Shown here: positions 50,531 through 58,739 of the stretch, one piece after another
Numbering within the stretch: the first letter of the stretch is position 1
How the letters are laid out: each line of letters opens with the position of its first letter
Assembly: GCA_035443885.1 (NCBI GenBank)
Contig: DAOMNO010000004.1
Span: 124,001-188,000 of the forward strand
Length of the DNA stretch: 64,000 nucleotides
Source: DAOMNO01 sp035443885
GTDB taxonomy: Bacteria > Planctomycetota > Phycisphaerae > Phycisphaerales > SM1A02
Direction: 5' to 3'
Position numbers and translations under genes: made by a program
Notes under the pieces: generated by a model
Told to the model about the DNA's origin: nothing
The model's input: the letters and a program-made list of their open reading frames with translations, nothing else
Databases searched by the model: none

Positions 50531-51310
50531 TTACGGCTGAATCACGCGCCCGGTGCCATCACGCTGCCATACGCCTACCTCGCCCTGATCGTCATCACCT
50601 GATTCAAGGCTGATGATGGCTTCGCCGTGGCGATTGAAGATGCGCAGCGAAGGCCCCGTGGTGTGCGTGGCCAGTGCGATCATGGGAAGCCCCGCCGCGT
50701 TGTAGGTGTAAAGCTGCCCTTCGTTATCCACCGTGGAAGTGAGCGCGATGAGCGGGCGTCCTTCTGCACCATGCGTGGTGAAGTGCCCTTGGCCGTGAAC
50801 GGTTGAACCGACAACCGCGAGCGGCTTTCCTGCGCTGCTGTATGTCGTAACAAGGCCGTGTCCCTTGGAGTCCGAAGTGAATCGGACGCGCGGCGAAGCA
50901 TCCGGCCCCATACAGGCGATCATTGCTTGTCCCTCTGGCTGAAAACCCAGTCGAACCGCCCCGCGACGATCAAAATCCGTGATCGTGAGTTCCGGCCCGC
51001 GTTCGGTTACGCCCATTTCAAACGCTCGCTGACCTGTTGAGCCGATATTGCCGACGATCGCGCCGCCTTGCTCTGCTGCTGCTGCAAGGAGAACGGTGCG
51101 GCCGAAGCGGTTGCGGATGCTGATTGAGCCGCCATCGCGGTTGGAGCCGATTTTGAGCAGTGTCGTGCCGAGTTCGTCAACGATTTCGAGGTCTCGAATG
51201 CGAAGCGCATCAGGTTCAACACGGCCCATGCCACCGAGGAGTAATCCCGTGGTGAACACAACACCGCCGACAATCAATCCGAGGCAAAACGCAAAGTACG
51301 TGCGGGACAT
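50531..51310 (-). CDS. Membrane-anchored repeat protein, hypothetical
   Basis: 259 residues from ATG 51310 with GGAGAG upstream. N-terminal membrane anchor (YFAFCLGLIVGGVVFTTGLLLGG), then a long beta-rich ectodomain with a recurring unit of about 22-30 residues: GRTVLLAAAAEQGGAIVGNI, GRPLIALTSTVDNEGQLYTYN, GLPMIALATHTTGPSLRIFN (G-x-P-hhxLxxxxxGxhxxY/FN). This resembles YD- or bulb-lectin-like beta repeats, though I assign no family. Probably periplasmic or surface-facing. Confidence 0.7.
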   Translation of the reverse strand: MSRTYFAFCLGLIVGGVVFTTGLLLGGMGRVEPDALRIRDLEIVDELGTTLLKIGSNRDGGSISIRNRFGRTVLLAAAAEQGGAIVGNIGSTGQRAFEMGVTERGPELTITDFDRRGAVRLGFQPEGQAMIACMGPDASPRVRFTSDSKGHGLVTTYSSAGKPLAVVGSTVHGQGHFTTHGAEGRPLIALTSTVDNEGQLYTYNAAGLPMIALATHTTGPSLRIFNRHGEAIISLESGDDDQGEVGVWQRDGTGRVIQP

Positions 51311-51386
51311 GGAATCTCTCCGTGGGGCTTTTATTGGCACTGGCGTACTTGAATGTGTAAATGGGTAATTTGGGTGATGGAAGTCG

Positions 51387-51415
51387 TTGACAGGATAGGA
51401 CGTGATTCTGATACT
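51387..51415 (+). promoter_or_regulatory. Sigma-70 type promoter for the secreted beta-helix gene
   Basis: TTGACA (51387-51392), 17-bp spacer, GATACT (51410-51415). Predicted transcript start near 51422, giving a 55-nt leader with a GGAG-containing ribosome site before GTG 51476. Confidence 0.6.
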
Positions 51416-51475
51416 GTCCCTTGGAGTGGGCCTCTGACGGATGCTTGTTAACCGGAGGCTGGAGAAAGTTCTGCC

Positions 51476-53398
51476 GTGTTCACAATCAATCGATCGTGCT
51501 GCATCCTGGGCGGGGTGTTCGCGGTTGTCGCATCGACGGCTTTAGCTGAGCCGCCGACTGTAATCACGTGGATCGGCGGCGAAGGCTTCTGGTCTGTGCG
51601 ATCGAACTGGGATCCGCCGATGCCGAGTGCCGCATTTCGAGGCTTCGATGTCTTGATCGACGGCGACAACCCCGCAATGTCGATCGTTACGCTTGATGAA
51701 GCGGTGGTCGTTCGGAGTCTCGTCATCAGCGCGGGTGATACGCTTGCCATCGCCAACAGCGGCGCGTTGTCAGTCCGCAGGAACGCTCCTGGACCGGGCA
51801 TTCAGAATAACGGCGCCATCGTTTTGGCGGGCAGCTCTGCACAGCCCGCTCGCATTCATCTCGCAGCGCCATCCTCCGTTGCCTTCTTCGGCTCAGGTGA
51901 AATCAGGCTTACGCATCAGAGCGGCTCCGTCATTGATGGGTCAAGTGATGTGGATTCCGCGTTTAGAAACATAGGCAATATCGTGCGCGGCACGGGCCGG
52001 ATCGGCAACGGCTCCCTCTTCATTGAGAATCATGGCCGCTTCATCGCTGATGTGCCTTTCAAATCCCTCTTCGTGGATTCCGGCCCATTCGGAACGATCA
52101 ACCTTGGCGTGATGGAATCGATCAGCGGCGGGTGGCTCAAAGTGAGCGGGCTATGCGCGAACTACGGCGGTGTGATTCAAGCCGGTGCGGGTTCGTTTGT
52201 TGAGTTGAACAACGCGTTTGTTGAGGGTGGCACGCTGCGCACGCTGGGCAACGGTGTGCTGCGAAGCATGGAAGCCCCTGCGGGATGGGCGAATCTTCGT
52301 AATGAAGGGCGCTACATGCTCGGCCCCACATCGCTCACGCTGCGAGGTGTGATCGACAACGACGGCATCATCGATGTCGTCAGCGATCTCTCCATGGCGG
52401 GCGGCAGCACAGGCAGCGAGATTGTGATCGACATCCACGATGGCCCCGTCGTCTTGCAGGGGTCGGGGGCGCTGGCGATGCTTGACTGCACGATTCGTGC
52501 CGCCAAGGGCGCGTTTGGTTCGCATGTGGTCAACGGTGCGTCGCACACGATTCGTGGCCGGGGCGCAATCGGTAACGGCAGCCTGTCAATCACGAATCAC
52601 GGCACGATCCTCGCAGATGACGGAACACTCGTGCTCTATCCGGGCACGGGTTCCACGCTTCTCAACACTGGCACGCTCCGTCCCGAGCCTGGCGCAGTTG
52701 TGCTGTTCATCGGCGGCACATTCAATAATCAGGGCATCGTGGAAGTCCCCAGCGGCGCGCAGTTCCATGTGGGCGCTGGCAGCACGATCGCCAACATGTT
52801 CGGCAGCATGCTGATGGGCGGCACGTGGCGCGTCAGTTCTACCGACGCACCGGCATTGCTCCTGTTGACCGGCCCGAACATCCTCACCAACTTTGCAAAT
52901 GTAACCCTCAGTGGTCCCGGCGCTTCATTTCCACGCATCAACTACTTGAGCGTGAACGCGGGGACATTCCGCATCACAGGCGGCAAGACGTTCACAACCT
53001 TCAACTCCCTTGCCAACTCCGGCACCGTGTCAATCGGTGCGGCCAGCACGCTGCATGTCAGCGGCGGGTTCACTCAATCCGCGGCAGGCATCACGCGGCT
53101 TGAAGTCGGCAGTTCCACAAGCGACGGCGGCCGGATCGTCATTACAGGCACAGCAAACCTTGGCGGCAAACTGGAAATCGTGCTTGCTGAAGGCGCAGAC
53201 CTTTCACAAGGCGAAGTCCTCGAGATCATGACGTTCACAGGTTCGACTGGCGGATTCACCACCGTTCAACTGCCTCCCGGCGCATCGCTGCATTACCTCC
53301 CGCAGTCCGTCATCGTCGCGGCGTCAGGCTCGATCCCGACGAATCACGCAGGCAGTGATTCATTTGGCGACAGCGTCGGCCTGCCCACGCTGAGATAA
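51476..53398 (+). CDS. Secreted beta-helix / autotransporter-like protein
   Basis: 640 residues, starting GTG 51476. Signal peptide (about 1-24, ending ASTALA). The mature N-terminus has the TWIGGEGFWSVRSNWDPP block, a common opening of autotransporter-like and PEP-CTERM-associated surface proteins (WxGxxGxWSxxxNW). The body is a right-handed beta-helix type with many short G-N-x-G strands, and a segment of about 24 residues occurs twice, 189 codons apart (GTGRIGNGSLFIENHGRFIAD and GRGAIGNGSLSITNHGTILAD). The end carries no autotransporter barrel or sorting signal that I recognise. The 3' end overlaps the convergent ugd gene by 55 bp. Confidence 0.8.
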   Translation: MFTINRSCCILGGVFAVVASTALAEPPTVITWIGGEGFWSVRSNWDPPMPSAAFRGFDVLIDGDNPAMSIVTLDEAVVVRSLVISAGDTLAIANSGALSVRRNAPGPGIQNNGAIVLAGSSAQPARIHLAAPSSVAFFGSGEIRLTHQSGSVIDGSSDVDSAFRNIGNIVRGTGRIGNGSLFIENHGRFIADVPFKSLFVDSGPFGTINLGVMESISGGWLKVSGLCANYGGVIQAGAGSFVELNNAFVEGGTLRTLGNGVLRSMEAPAGWANLRNEGRYMLGPTSLTLRGVIDNDGIIDVVSDLSMAGGSTGSEIVIDIHDGPVVLQGSGALAMLDCTIRAAKGAFGSHVVNGASHTIRGRGAIGNGSLSITNHGTILADDGTLVLYPGTGSTLLNTGTLRPEPGAVVLFIGGTFNNQGIVEVPSGAQFHVGAGSTIANMFGSMLMGGTWRVSSTDAPALLLLTGPNILTNFANVTLSGPGASFPRINYLSVNAGTFRITGGKTFTTFNSLANSGTVSIGAASTLHVSGGFTQSAAGITRLEVGSSTSDGGRIVITGTANLGGKLEIVLAEGADLSQGEVLEIMTFTGSTGGFTTVQLPPGASLHYLPQSVIVAASGSIPTNHAGSDSFGDSVGLPTLR

Positions 53399-54687
53399 GT
53401 GAACCCCAGCTCGCGCAACGTTGTGTGGCGGTAGATGTTCCTGCCGTCGAAGATGACTTTTCGCTTGAGTCGTCTCGCGACTTGCTCGAAATCCGGATGC
53501 CTGAACTCCGTCCACTCCGTGCAGACGATGAGCGCATCGCATCCGTCGAGCGTGGTGTACATGTCGCCCGGCGTTTCAACTTCCGGCATGACCTTGCGAA
53601 GATTCGTCGATGCCACCGGATCGAACGCGCGCACGCACGCGCCCGCAGCAAGCGCTCGCTTCATCAGCGTCAGTGAAGGCGCTTCGCGAATATCATCCGT
53701 TTCGGGCTTGAATGCGACGCCCCAGAAAGCCAGTGTGCGGCCTGTCAGATCGCCGATGAAGTGTTCGCTGATCTTTCGCCAGAATCGCTCACGCTGGTCC
53801 TGATTCACCTCATGGACCGCAGCGTTAAGCTTGCATTCATAGCCGACAGCGCGACCCATGCCTACAACCGCCAGCGTGTCCTTCGGGAAGCACGACCCGC
53901 CATAACCGAGGCCGGGGTACAGGAACTGGTTGCCGATGCGATGATCCGCACACATGCCTTCGCGCACCGCGCGAACATCTGCGCCGTAGTGTTCGCAGAG
54001 GTTAGCGATCTCGTTGATGAAGCTGATCTTGCATGCCAGCATCGCATTCGAGGCATACTTGACCATTTCTGAAGAACGAATATCAACAACGATGATCGGG
54101 TTGCCCTGACGAACGAACGGCTCGTAAAGCATGCGCAATTGCTCACCCGCGACGGCGTCCTCGACGCCGCAGACTACCCGATCCGGTTTCATGAAGTCGT
54201 TGATCGCGGCGCCTTCCTTGAGAAACTCCGGATTGTTCGCCACATGAAACGGCGCGCCCGTCAGGTCTGCGATCAGCTCCTTGACGCGCTGCGTCGTGCC
54301 GACGGGGACCGTGGATTTCACAACAATTAATCGTGGCTTGGCGGAGCGATGCCGATCAATCGCCTTGGCGATGTCTTCCGCGACGGCGAACACTCCACGC
54401 AAATCCGCAGCGCCGTCTTCATCTGAAGGCGTGCCGACACAGATGAATATCGCATCCGCATGGCGATAGGCTTCGTCGGGATCAGTCGTGAAATGAAGCC
54501 GTCCGGCCTCGGTGTTGCGCGCGATCAAATCTTTCAGTCCCGGCTCATAGATCGGCGATTCACCCGCACGCAATGTGGCAATCTTCTTCTTGTCGATATC
54601 CAAGCACGTAACCTCGTTGCCTGTGCTCGCCAGACACGCGCCGGTAACAAGACCGACATACCCGGTGCCGACCATCGTCAACTTCAT
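53344..54687 (-). CDS. ugd: UDP-glucose 6-dehydrogenase
   Basis: 447 residues; oxidises UDP-glucose to UDP-glucuronate for polysaccharide synthesis. N-terminal Rossmann VGTGYVGLVTGACLA, FICVGTPSDEDG, KSTVPVGT, NPEFLKEGAA, and catalytic Cys266 in GYGGSCFPKD, then a second Rossmann domain. Typical length 430-470. Last gene of a three-gene operon: its ATG overlaps the stop of the alkyltransferase gene (ATGA). The 3' end overlaps the secreted beta-helix gene by 55 bp on the opposite strand. Confidence 0.96.
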   Translation of the reverse strand: MKLTMVGTGYVGLVTGACLASTGNEVTCLDIDKKKIATLRAGESPIYEPGLKDLIARNTEAGRLHFTTDPDEAYRHADAIFICVGTPSDEDGAADLRGVFAVAEDIAKAIDRHRSAKPRLIVVKSTVPVGTTQRVKELIADLTGAPFHVANNPEFLKEGAAINDFMKPDRVVCGVEDAVAGEQLRMLYEPFVRQGNPIIVVDIRSSEMVKYASNAMLACKISFINEIANLCEHYGADVRAVREGMCADHRIGNQFLYPGLGYGGSCFPKDTLAVVGMGRAVGYECKLNAAVHEVNQDQRERFWRKISEHFIGDLTGRTLAFWGVAFKPETDDIREAPSLTLMKRALAAGACVRAFDPVASTNLRKVMPEVETPGDMYTTLDGCDALIVCTEWTEFRHPDFEQVARRLKRKVIFDGRNIYRHTTLRELGFTYLSVGRPTLSPNESLPA

Positions 54688-55241
54688 CTCGCACCAATTC
54701 CTGCGAGAGAGATTTCAGATCGGCTGCGAGAGCGAAGCACAGAAACGACACCAGTACGCTCCATGTCGAGCAAGGCCTGTTTAATCGCCAGCGGGCCGCC
54801 TGCAATGTCCACACTGCCACTGAATCCGTGCAACCGTCCGGATGAGCCAATGACGCGATGGCACGGTGTGATGATCGGCATGGGATTGGTCCGCATCGCC
54901 TGCCCCGCAGCGCGAGCAGCGCCGGTGCTTGCGCCAGCAGCCGCAGCAAGCTGCGCATAGCTGATCGTCTCACCTCGCGGGATGGCTCTGCATGCTGCCC
55001 AGCACCTGCGGAAGAAATCGCTGCCTGATGGGACAGGCACATCAGAAAAATCAACCGCTGCCCCTCTGAAATACTCCGTCAGTCGGCGAGCAAGATCAGG
55101 CATCATTCGTGCGTCTTCCTTCCAATCCGTGTGAAGTGACCCCTCACTCACCCACGTTGTCCCCAACGTGCCATCTGGATGCGCCACAAGAGCGAACGGG
55201 CCGGTGAACGACTTGATGATGCGATAGCGCGTTGTGGTCAT
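54684..55241 (-). CDS. Methylated-DNA-[protein]-cysteine S-methyltransferase
   Basis: 185 residues; suicide repair of O6-alkylguanine. Active site Cys127 in TPCHRVI with the asparagine hinge-like region AMRTNPMPIITP and the helix-turn-helix GETISYAQLAAAAGAS. The N-terminal RNase H-like domain is short and the C-terminal tail LRSRSRSEI is basic. Start ATG 55241 overlaps the upstream gene's stop by ATGA; its own stop overlaps ugd. The function is secure; whether it is called ogt or ada-C is not resolved. Confidence 0.93.
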   Translation of the reverse strand: MTTTRYRIIKSFTGPFALVAHPDGTLGTTWVSEGSLHTDWKEDARMMPDLARRLTEYFRGAAVDFSDVPVPSGSDFFRRCWAACRAIPRGETISYAQLAAAAGASTGAARAAGQAMRTNPMPIITPCHRVIGSSGRLHGFSGSVDIAGGPLAIKQALLDMERTGVVSVLRSRSRSEISLAGIGAR

Positions 55242-55852
55242 GACAACTTCTCCATGCATGGCTCAGTGCCATCCGATTCCGCCTCTTGCAGCCGCCTGCG
55301 TTTCAGCGAAAGGGCATGCAGAGTATAGAGCGCCGCTGCGAATACGACCGTGATTGTGCCGCCCCCGATGTGGATTCCCGTCTGGATCAGTCCCGCAGCA
55401 TGCAGTGTGTTCGGTTCTTTGAACATCGCCACTCGATCGTCCGCAGGGATGGCGTCGTTGGAGAGATAGTTGGAGTTGTAGCAGCCGATGTCATAGATGC
55501 CGTCGATCGGCAGGTACACGCGCCACAGCGCCCGACCAGAAAGACCGGAGCCGCGAATACGGTAGTTGTCGTCGCCGTCAAAGGTTTCAGGATGGATCCG
55601 CTCGCCTTCCGGGCTGACAATATGCAGCGACGCCAGCGAACTTGGCACCGTGTAAAGTGATTCGTAGAACACCATCGTCTCACCCGCTGGCAGGGCAATC
55701 CGCGTGCGCTGGCCCACCGGCAGATGAATTCCCGTCCCCGCCCAGTGCTCCATCCACACATGGGCTGCAAGAAGCGTGGATGCTGCGCCGATGACCATGA
55801 CCGCGAGTGCGGCTATGTTCCAGATCGTGATCGACTTGCGGTGTGCTTTCAA
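55238..55852 (-). CDS. Hypothetical membrane protein with an extracytoplasmic beta domain
   Basis: 204 residues from TTG 55852; GAGG 8 nt upstream supports this unusual start, with CATAAT as a likely -10. An N-terminal helix (IWNIAALAVMVIGAASTLLAA), an exported domain of about 115 residues (QRTRIALPAGETMVFYESLYTV... DIGCYNSNYLS), and a second helix (GGGTITVVFAAALYTLHAL) before a basic tail. First of a three-gene coupled set. No family recognised; possibly a membrane-associated sensor or assembly factor. Confidence 0.7.
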   Translation of the reverse strand: MKAHRKSITIWNIAALAVMVIGAASTLLAAHVWMEHWAGTGIHLPVGQRTRIALPAGETMVFYESLYTVPSSLASLHIVSPEGERIHPETFDGDDNYRIRGSGLSGRALWRVYLPIDGIYDIGCYNSNYLSNDAIPADDRVAMFKEPNTLHAAGLIQTGIHIGGGTITVVFAAALYTLHALSLKRRRLQEAESDGTEPCMEKLS

Positions 55853-55930
55853 GCGGCGTCCTCAATGCAGATTATGGCGAATCATCCTTGATGCGTCGAA
55901 CGGCACGATGCCTTGGTTCAGGGCATCGCG

Positions 55931-55936
55931 TACCAT
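55931..55936 (+). promoter_or_regulatory. TACCAT box upstream of glyA
   Basis: TACCAT lies 6 nt before ATG 55943 with no Shine-Dalgarno, consistent with a leaderless glyA mRNA. No clear -35. Confidence 0.35.
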
Positions 55937-55942
55937 ACGGCC

Positions 55943-57247
55943 ATGACACCGACCACAGCATCCGCCCGTGCCATCGACATGGATTCACTCTCCGAAAGCT
56001 TGCTTGATCTCCTAAACGGTTACGACCCCGAAGTCGCCCGCATTCTGTCAAACGAAGCGAACCGTCAGGCGACGACGCTTGAACTGATCGCCTCGGAGAA
56101 TCACGTCTCCACTGCCGTCATGCACGCGATGGGGACGTGGATGACGAACAAGTACGCAGAGGGCTACCCCGGCAAGCGGTACTACGGCGGGTGCGAGTTT
56201 CACGATCAGGTAGAAACGCTCGCCATCGAACGGGCAAAGACATTGTTCGGCTGCAAGTTCGCCAACGTGCAGCCGCATTCCGGCGCGAATGCCAACATCG
56301 CTGCGTTCATGGCCCTGCTCAATCCGGGCGATACGGTGCTTTCACTGCCGATCAAATCGGGCGGCCATCTTTCACATGGCCTCAAGCCGAACTTCTCCGG
56401 CACCTTCTACACCATCGTCGATTACGACCTTGACCCCAAGACTGAAACGCTCGACTACGAAGCGATTGCAAAGATCGCGCGCGAATGCAAGCCGAAGATG
56501 ATCATCTGCGGCTACTCGGCATACCCTCGCGTTATCGATTTTGCAAAGTTCCGCGCCATCGCAGATGAAGTGGGGGCGTACCTCATGGCGGACATCGCAC
56601 ACATCGCAGGGCTGGTGGCAACAGGCACGCATCCCTCGCCTTTCCCACACGCGCATGTGGTAACAACGACGACGCACAAGACATTGCGCGGTCCGCGCGG
56701 GGGCCTGGTGCTTTCTGACGACGAAGAGATCGCGAAGAAAGTCGATCGCAAGGTTTTCCCCGGCTCGCAGGGCGGGCCGCTCATGCACATCATTGCAGCC
56801 AAGGCGGTCGCGTTCGGCGAAGCCCTCAAGCCGGAGTTCAAAACCTACTGCAAGCAAGTCGTCGCCAATGCGAAAGCGCTGGCCGATGAACTTACGAAGC
56901 TCAACTACCGTCTGTGTTCAGGCGGCACGGACAACCATCTCATGCTCGTCGATCTCCGCCAGCGCGATGCGAATCTGACAGGCGCTGATGCTGAGAAATG
57001 GCTGGAATCCTCAGGCATCGTAACGAACAAGAATGGCATTCCCAACGATCCGAGGCCGCCGATGGTAACGAGCGGCCTGCGCTTGGGTACGCCTGCGCTC
57101 ACCACACGCGGCATGAAGGAGAACGAAATGCGCGAGGTGGCCAGACTGCTCGACCGCGTCATGGGCGCGAGCGGCAACGGAAAAACATGCGATGCGGTGC
57201 GTGAGGATGTCCGCAAACTATGCGAGCGGTTTCCATTGTGGCATTGA
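55943..57247 (+). CDS. glyA: Serine hydroxymethyltransferase
   Basis: 434 residues; PLP enzyme interconverting serine and glycine with THF. LIASENHVS, KYAEGYPGKRYYGGCEF, PHSGANANIAA, IAHIAGLVATGTH and the cofactor Lys246 in TTTTHKTLRGPRGG are all in place. Start ATG 55943 gives a slightly longer N-terminus than E. coli (417); ATG 55979 is an alternative. No glycine riboswitch is seen upstream. Confidence 0.96.
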   Translation: MTPTTASARAIDMDSLSESLLDLLNGYDPEVARILSNEANRQATTLELIASENHVSTAVMHAMGTWMTNKYAEGYPGKRYYGGCEFHDQVETLAIERAKTLFGCKFANVQPHSGANANIAAFMALLNPGDTVLSLPIKSGGHLSHGLKPNFSGTFYTIVDYDLDPKTETLDYEAIAKIARECKPKMIICGYSAYPRVIDFAKFRAIADEVGAYLMADIAHIAGLVATGTHPSPFPHAHVVTTTTHKTLRGPRGGLVLSDDEEIAKKVDRKVFPGSQGGPLMHIIAAKAVAFGEALKPEFKTYCKQVVANAKALADELTKLNYRLCSGGTDNHLMLVDLRQRDANLTGADAEKWLESSGIVTNKNGIPNDPRPPMVTSGLRLGTPALTTRGMKENEMREVARLLDRVMGASGNGKTCDAVREDVRKLCERFPLWH

Positions 57248-57258
57248 GTCGCACGCTG

Positions 57259-57963
57259 TTATTCAATAGCTGGGACATTCGCTGGCTGCGATAAAGCGGG
57301 CGATGGCAAACTTCGATAGACATCAACTGTCCCATTGATGACGAATTGCACAGCAATCACGGCAAGGATCAGGCCGAACACCTTCGTGATGATCTGCTTC
57401 CCGCTCTCACCAAGCAGGCGCACAAGGTATTTCGAGTTGACCATCATGTAGTAGCACGTTCCGGTGGTGATGAGAATCGCAAGAAAGACCAGGCCAACGT
57501 GCCAGATTGACGGTGCCTCGCTGGTGAGAATCATGACCGTTGCGATTGATCCGGGGCCGCTGATGAATGGGATCGCCAGGGGAATGACGGAGACATCCTG
57601 ATTGCTCCGTTTCCGTGGTCGATCGCTTGACGCGGAGTCCGCGTCATCGCCATCCTGCCCTGATTCATCTTCACCTTTGCGGATCATCCCCATGGCAATG
57701 CCGAAGAGAATGATGCCTCCCGCGATACGGAACGCTTCCAGCGTGATGCCGAAGAGTTGAAAGATCACTCCGCCAAGGATGGCAAAGATCAGGAAAATCG
57801 ATGTGGCGATGACAACAGAACGCTTCGCCGTCCGCTTGCGTTCTTCCTCACTCGCGCGCGGCAACAGTGAGAGGAACACGAATGCAGTCGTCAGGGGATT
57901 GACGATGACAAAAATCGCCGCAATCGTAATGATGAGGTAGTTGAAGAACCCGAAGACGGCCAT
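57259..57963 (-). CDS. MarC family (UPF0056) membrane protein
   Basis: 234 residues, six membrane segments. Typical blocks: FVIVNPLTTAFVFLSLLP (opening helix), FRIAGGIILFGIAMGMI, the intracellular acidic/basic loop of about 35 residues, and VSVIPLAIPFISGPGSIATVMIL in the conserved second half. Despite the MarC name, antibiotic resistance is not established for this family; proposed as a small-molecule exporter. TAGGGT or AGGG precedes the ATG. The first half contains an unusually acidic loop (GEDESGQDGDDADSASS). Confidence 0.88.
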   Translation of the reverse strand: MAVFGFFNYLIITIAAIFVIVNPLTTAFVFLSLLPRASEEERKRTAKRSVVIATSIFLIFAILGGVIFQLFGITLEAFRIAGGIILFGIAMGMIRKGEDESGQDGDDADSASSDRPRKRSNQDVSVIPLAIPFISGPGSIATVMILTSEAPSIWHVGLVFLAILITTGTCYYMMVNSKYLVRLLGESGKQIITKVFGLILAVIAVQFVINGTVDVYRSLPSPALSQPANVPAIE

Positions 57964-57973
57964 GCATGCGACC

Positions 57974-58495
57974 CTATCGGATTACCGAGGGCATTTCAAG
58001 CTGCCGCAGTGCTTCATACGCTGCAGCGCAGACCACCGTCGATAGATTCAGGCTTCGCGCACGGGGATCCATTGGCAAGGTAATGCGATGGTTGTCGCCA
58101 TGCGTGCGATCCACCCATTCGTGAATCTCAGGCGGCGCGCCGGTCGTTTCCTTGCCGAACAGCAGGTAATCGCCTTCACGGAACGTCGCATCCCAATGCG
58201 GCGTGGTCGATTTTGTCGTGTACAACCACAGCCTGCCGCGCACCGAGGCTTCACGTTCTGCCGAGAGAAAAGCATTCCACGACTCATGTTCGACGCACTC
58301 GACAAGATGCCAGTAATCCAGCCCTGCGCGGCGGCGAGCCTTTTCACTCATGTCGAACCCGATCGGATGAATCACATGCAGCCTGCACGCGCCGCCACTC
58401 GCGCTGCGGGGCAAGGCTGCAACGGTTCGCCCGATGTTCCCCGTGTTCTGTGGTATCTCTGGGTTGAGCAGGACGATGTTGAGGCGGGGGGGCAT
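57974..58495 (-). CDS. trmL: tRNA (cytidine(34)-2'-O)-methyltransferase
   Basis: 173 residues, SPOUT-fold rRNA/tRNA 2'-O-methyltransferase that modifies the wobble base. LLNPEIPQNTGNIGRT at the N-terminus, LLFGKETTGAPPEI and ITLPMDPRARSLNLSTVVCAAAYEALRQ at the knot region are diagnostic of TrmL. Start ATG 58495; an in-frame TTG 15 nt upstream is less likely. It and MarC are separated by only 10 bp. Confidence 0.93.
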   Translation of the reverse strand: MPPRLNIVLLNPEIPQNTGNIGRTVAALPRSASGGACRLHVIHPIGFDMSEKARRRAGLDYWHLVECVEHESWNAFLSAEREASVRGRLWLYTTKSTTPHWDATFREGDYLLFGKETTGAPPEIHEWVDRTHGDNHRITLPMDPRARSLNLSTVVCAAAYEALRQLEMPSVIR

Positions 58496-58739
58496 GAAGC
58501 TCGTATCCAAGCGTGCAACAGCTTACTCGTCAACGCAAGTGCACGATTGGGCGAGCGTCTCGAAGTGAAAAGCATGAAATCAACCCTTCCCGCAGCCGCG
58601 TTCCATCCGTTATAGTGCTCTTTTCGCCCCTACACACCCCCGGATTGCCGGAATCTCCGGAATCCCGGCGGCGCGGCGTTCGCTGCTACGCGGCCGATTC
58701 TGAAGATTCCGTTCAACGGAAGACAAGGAATCCACCGCC

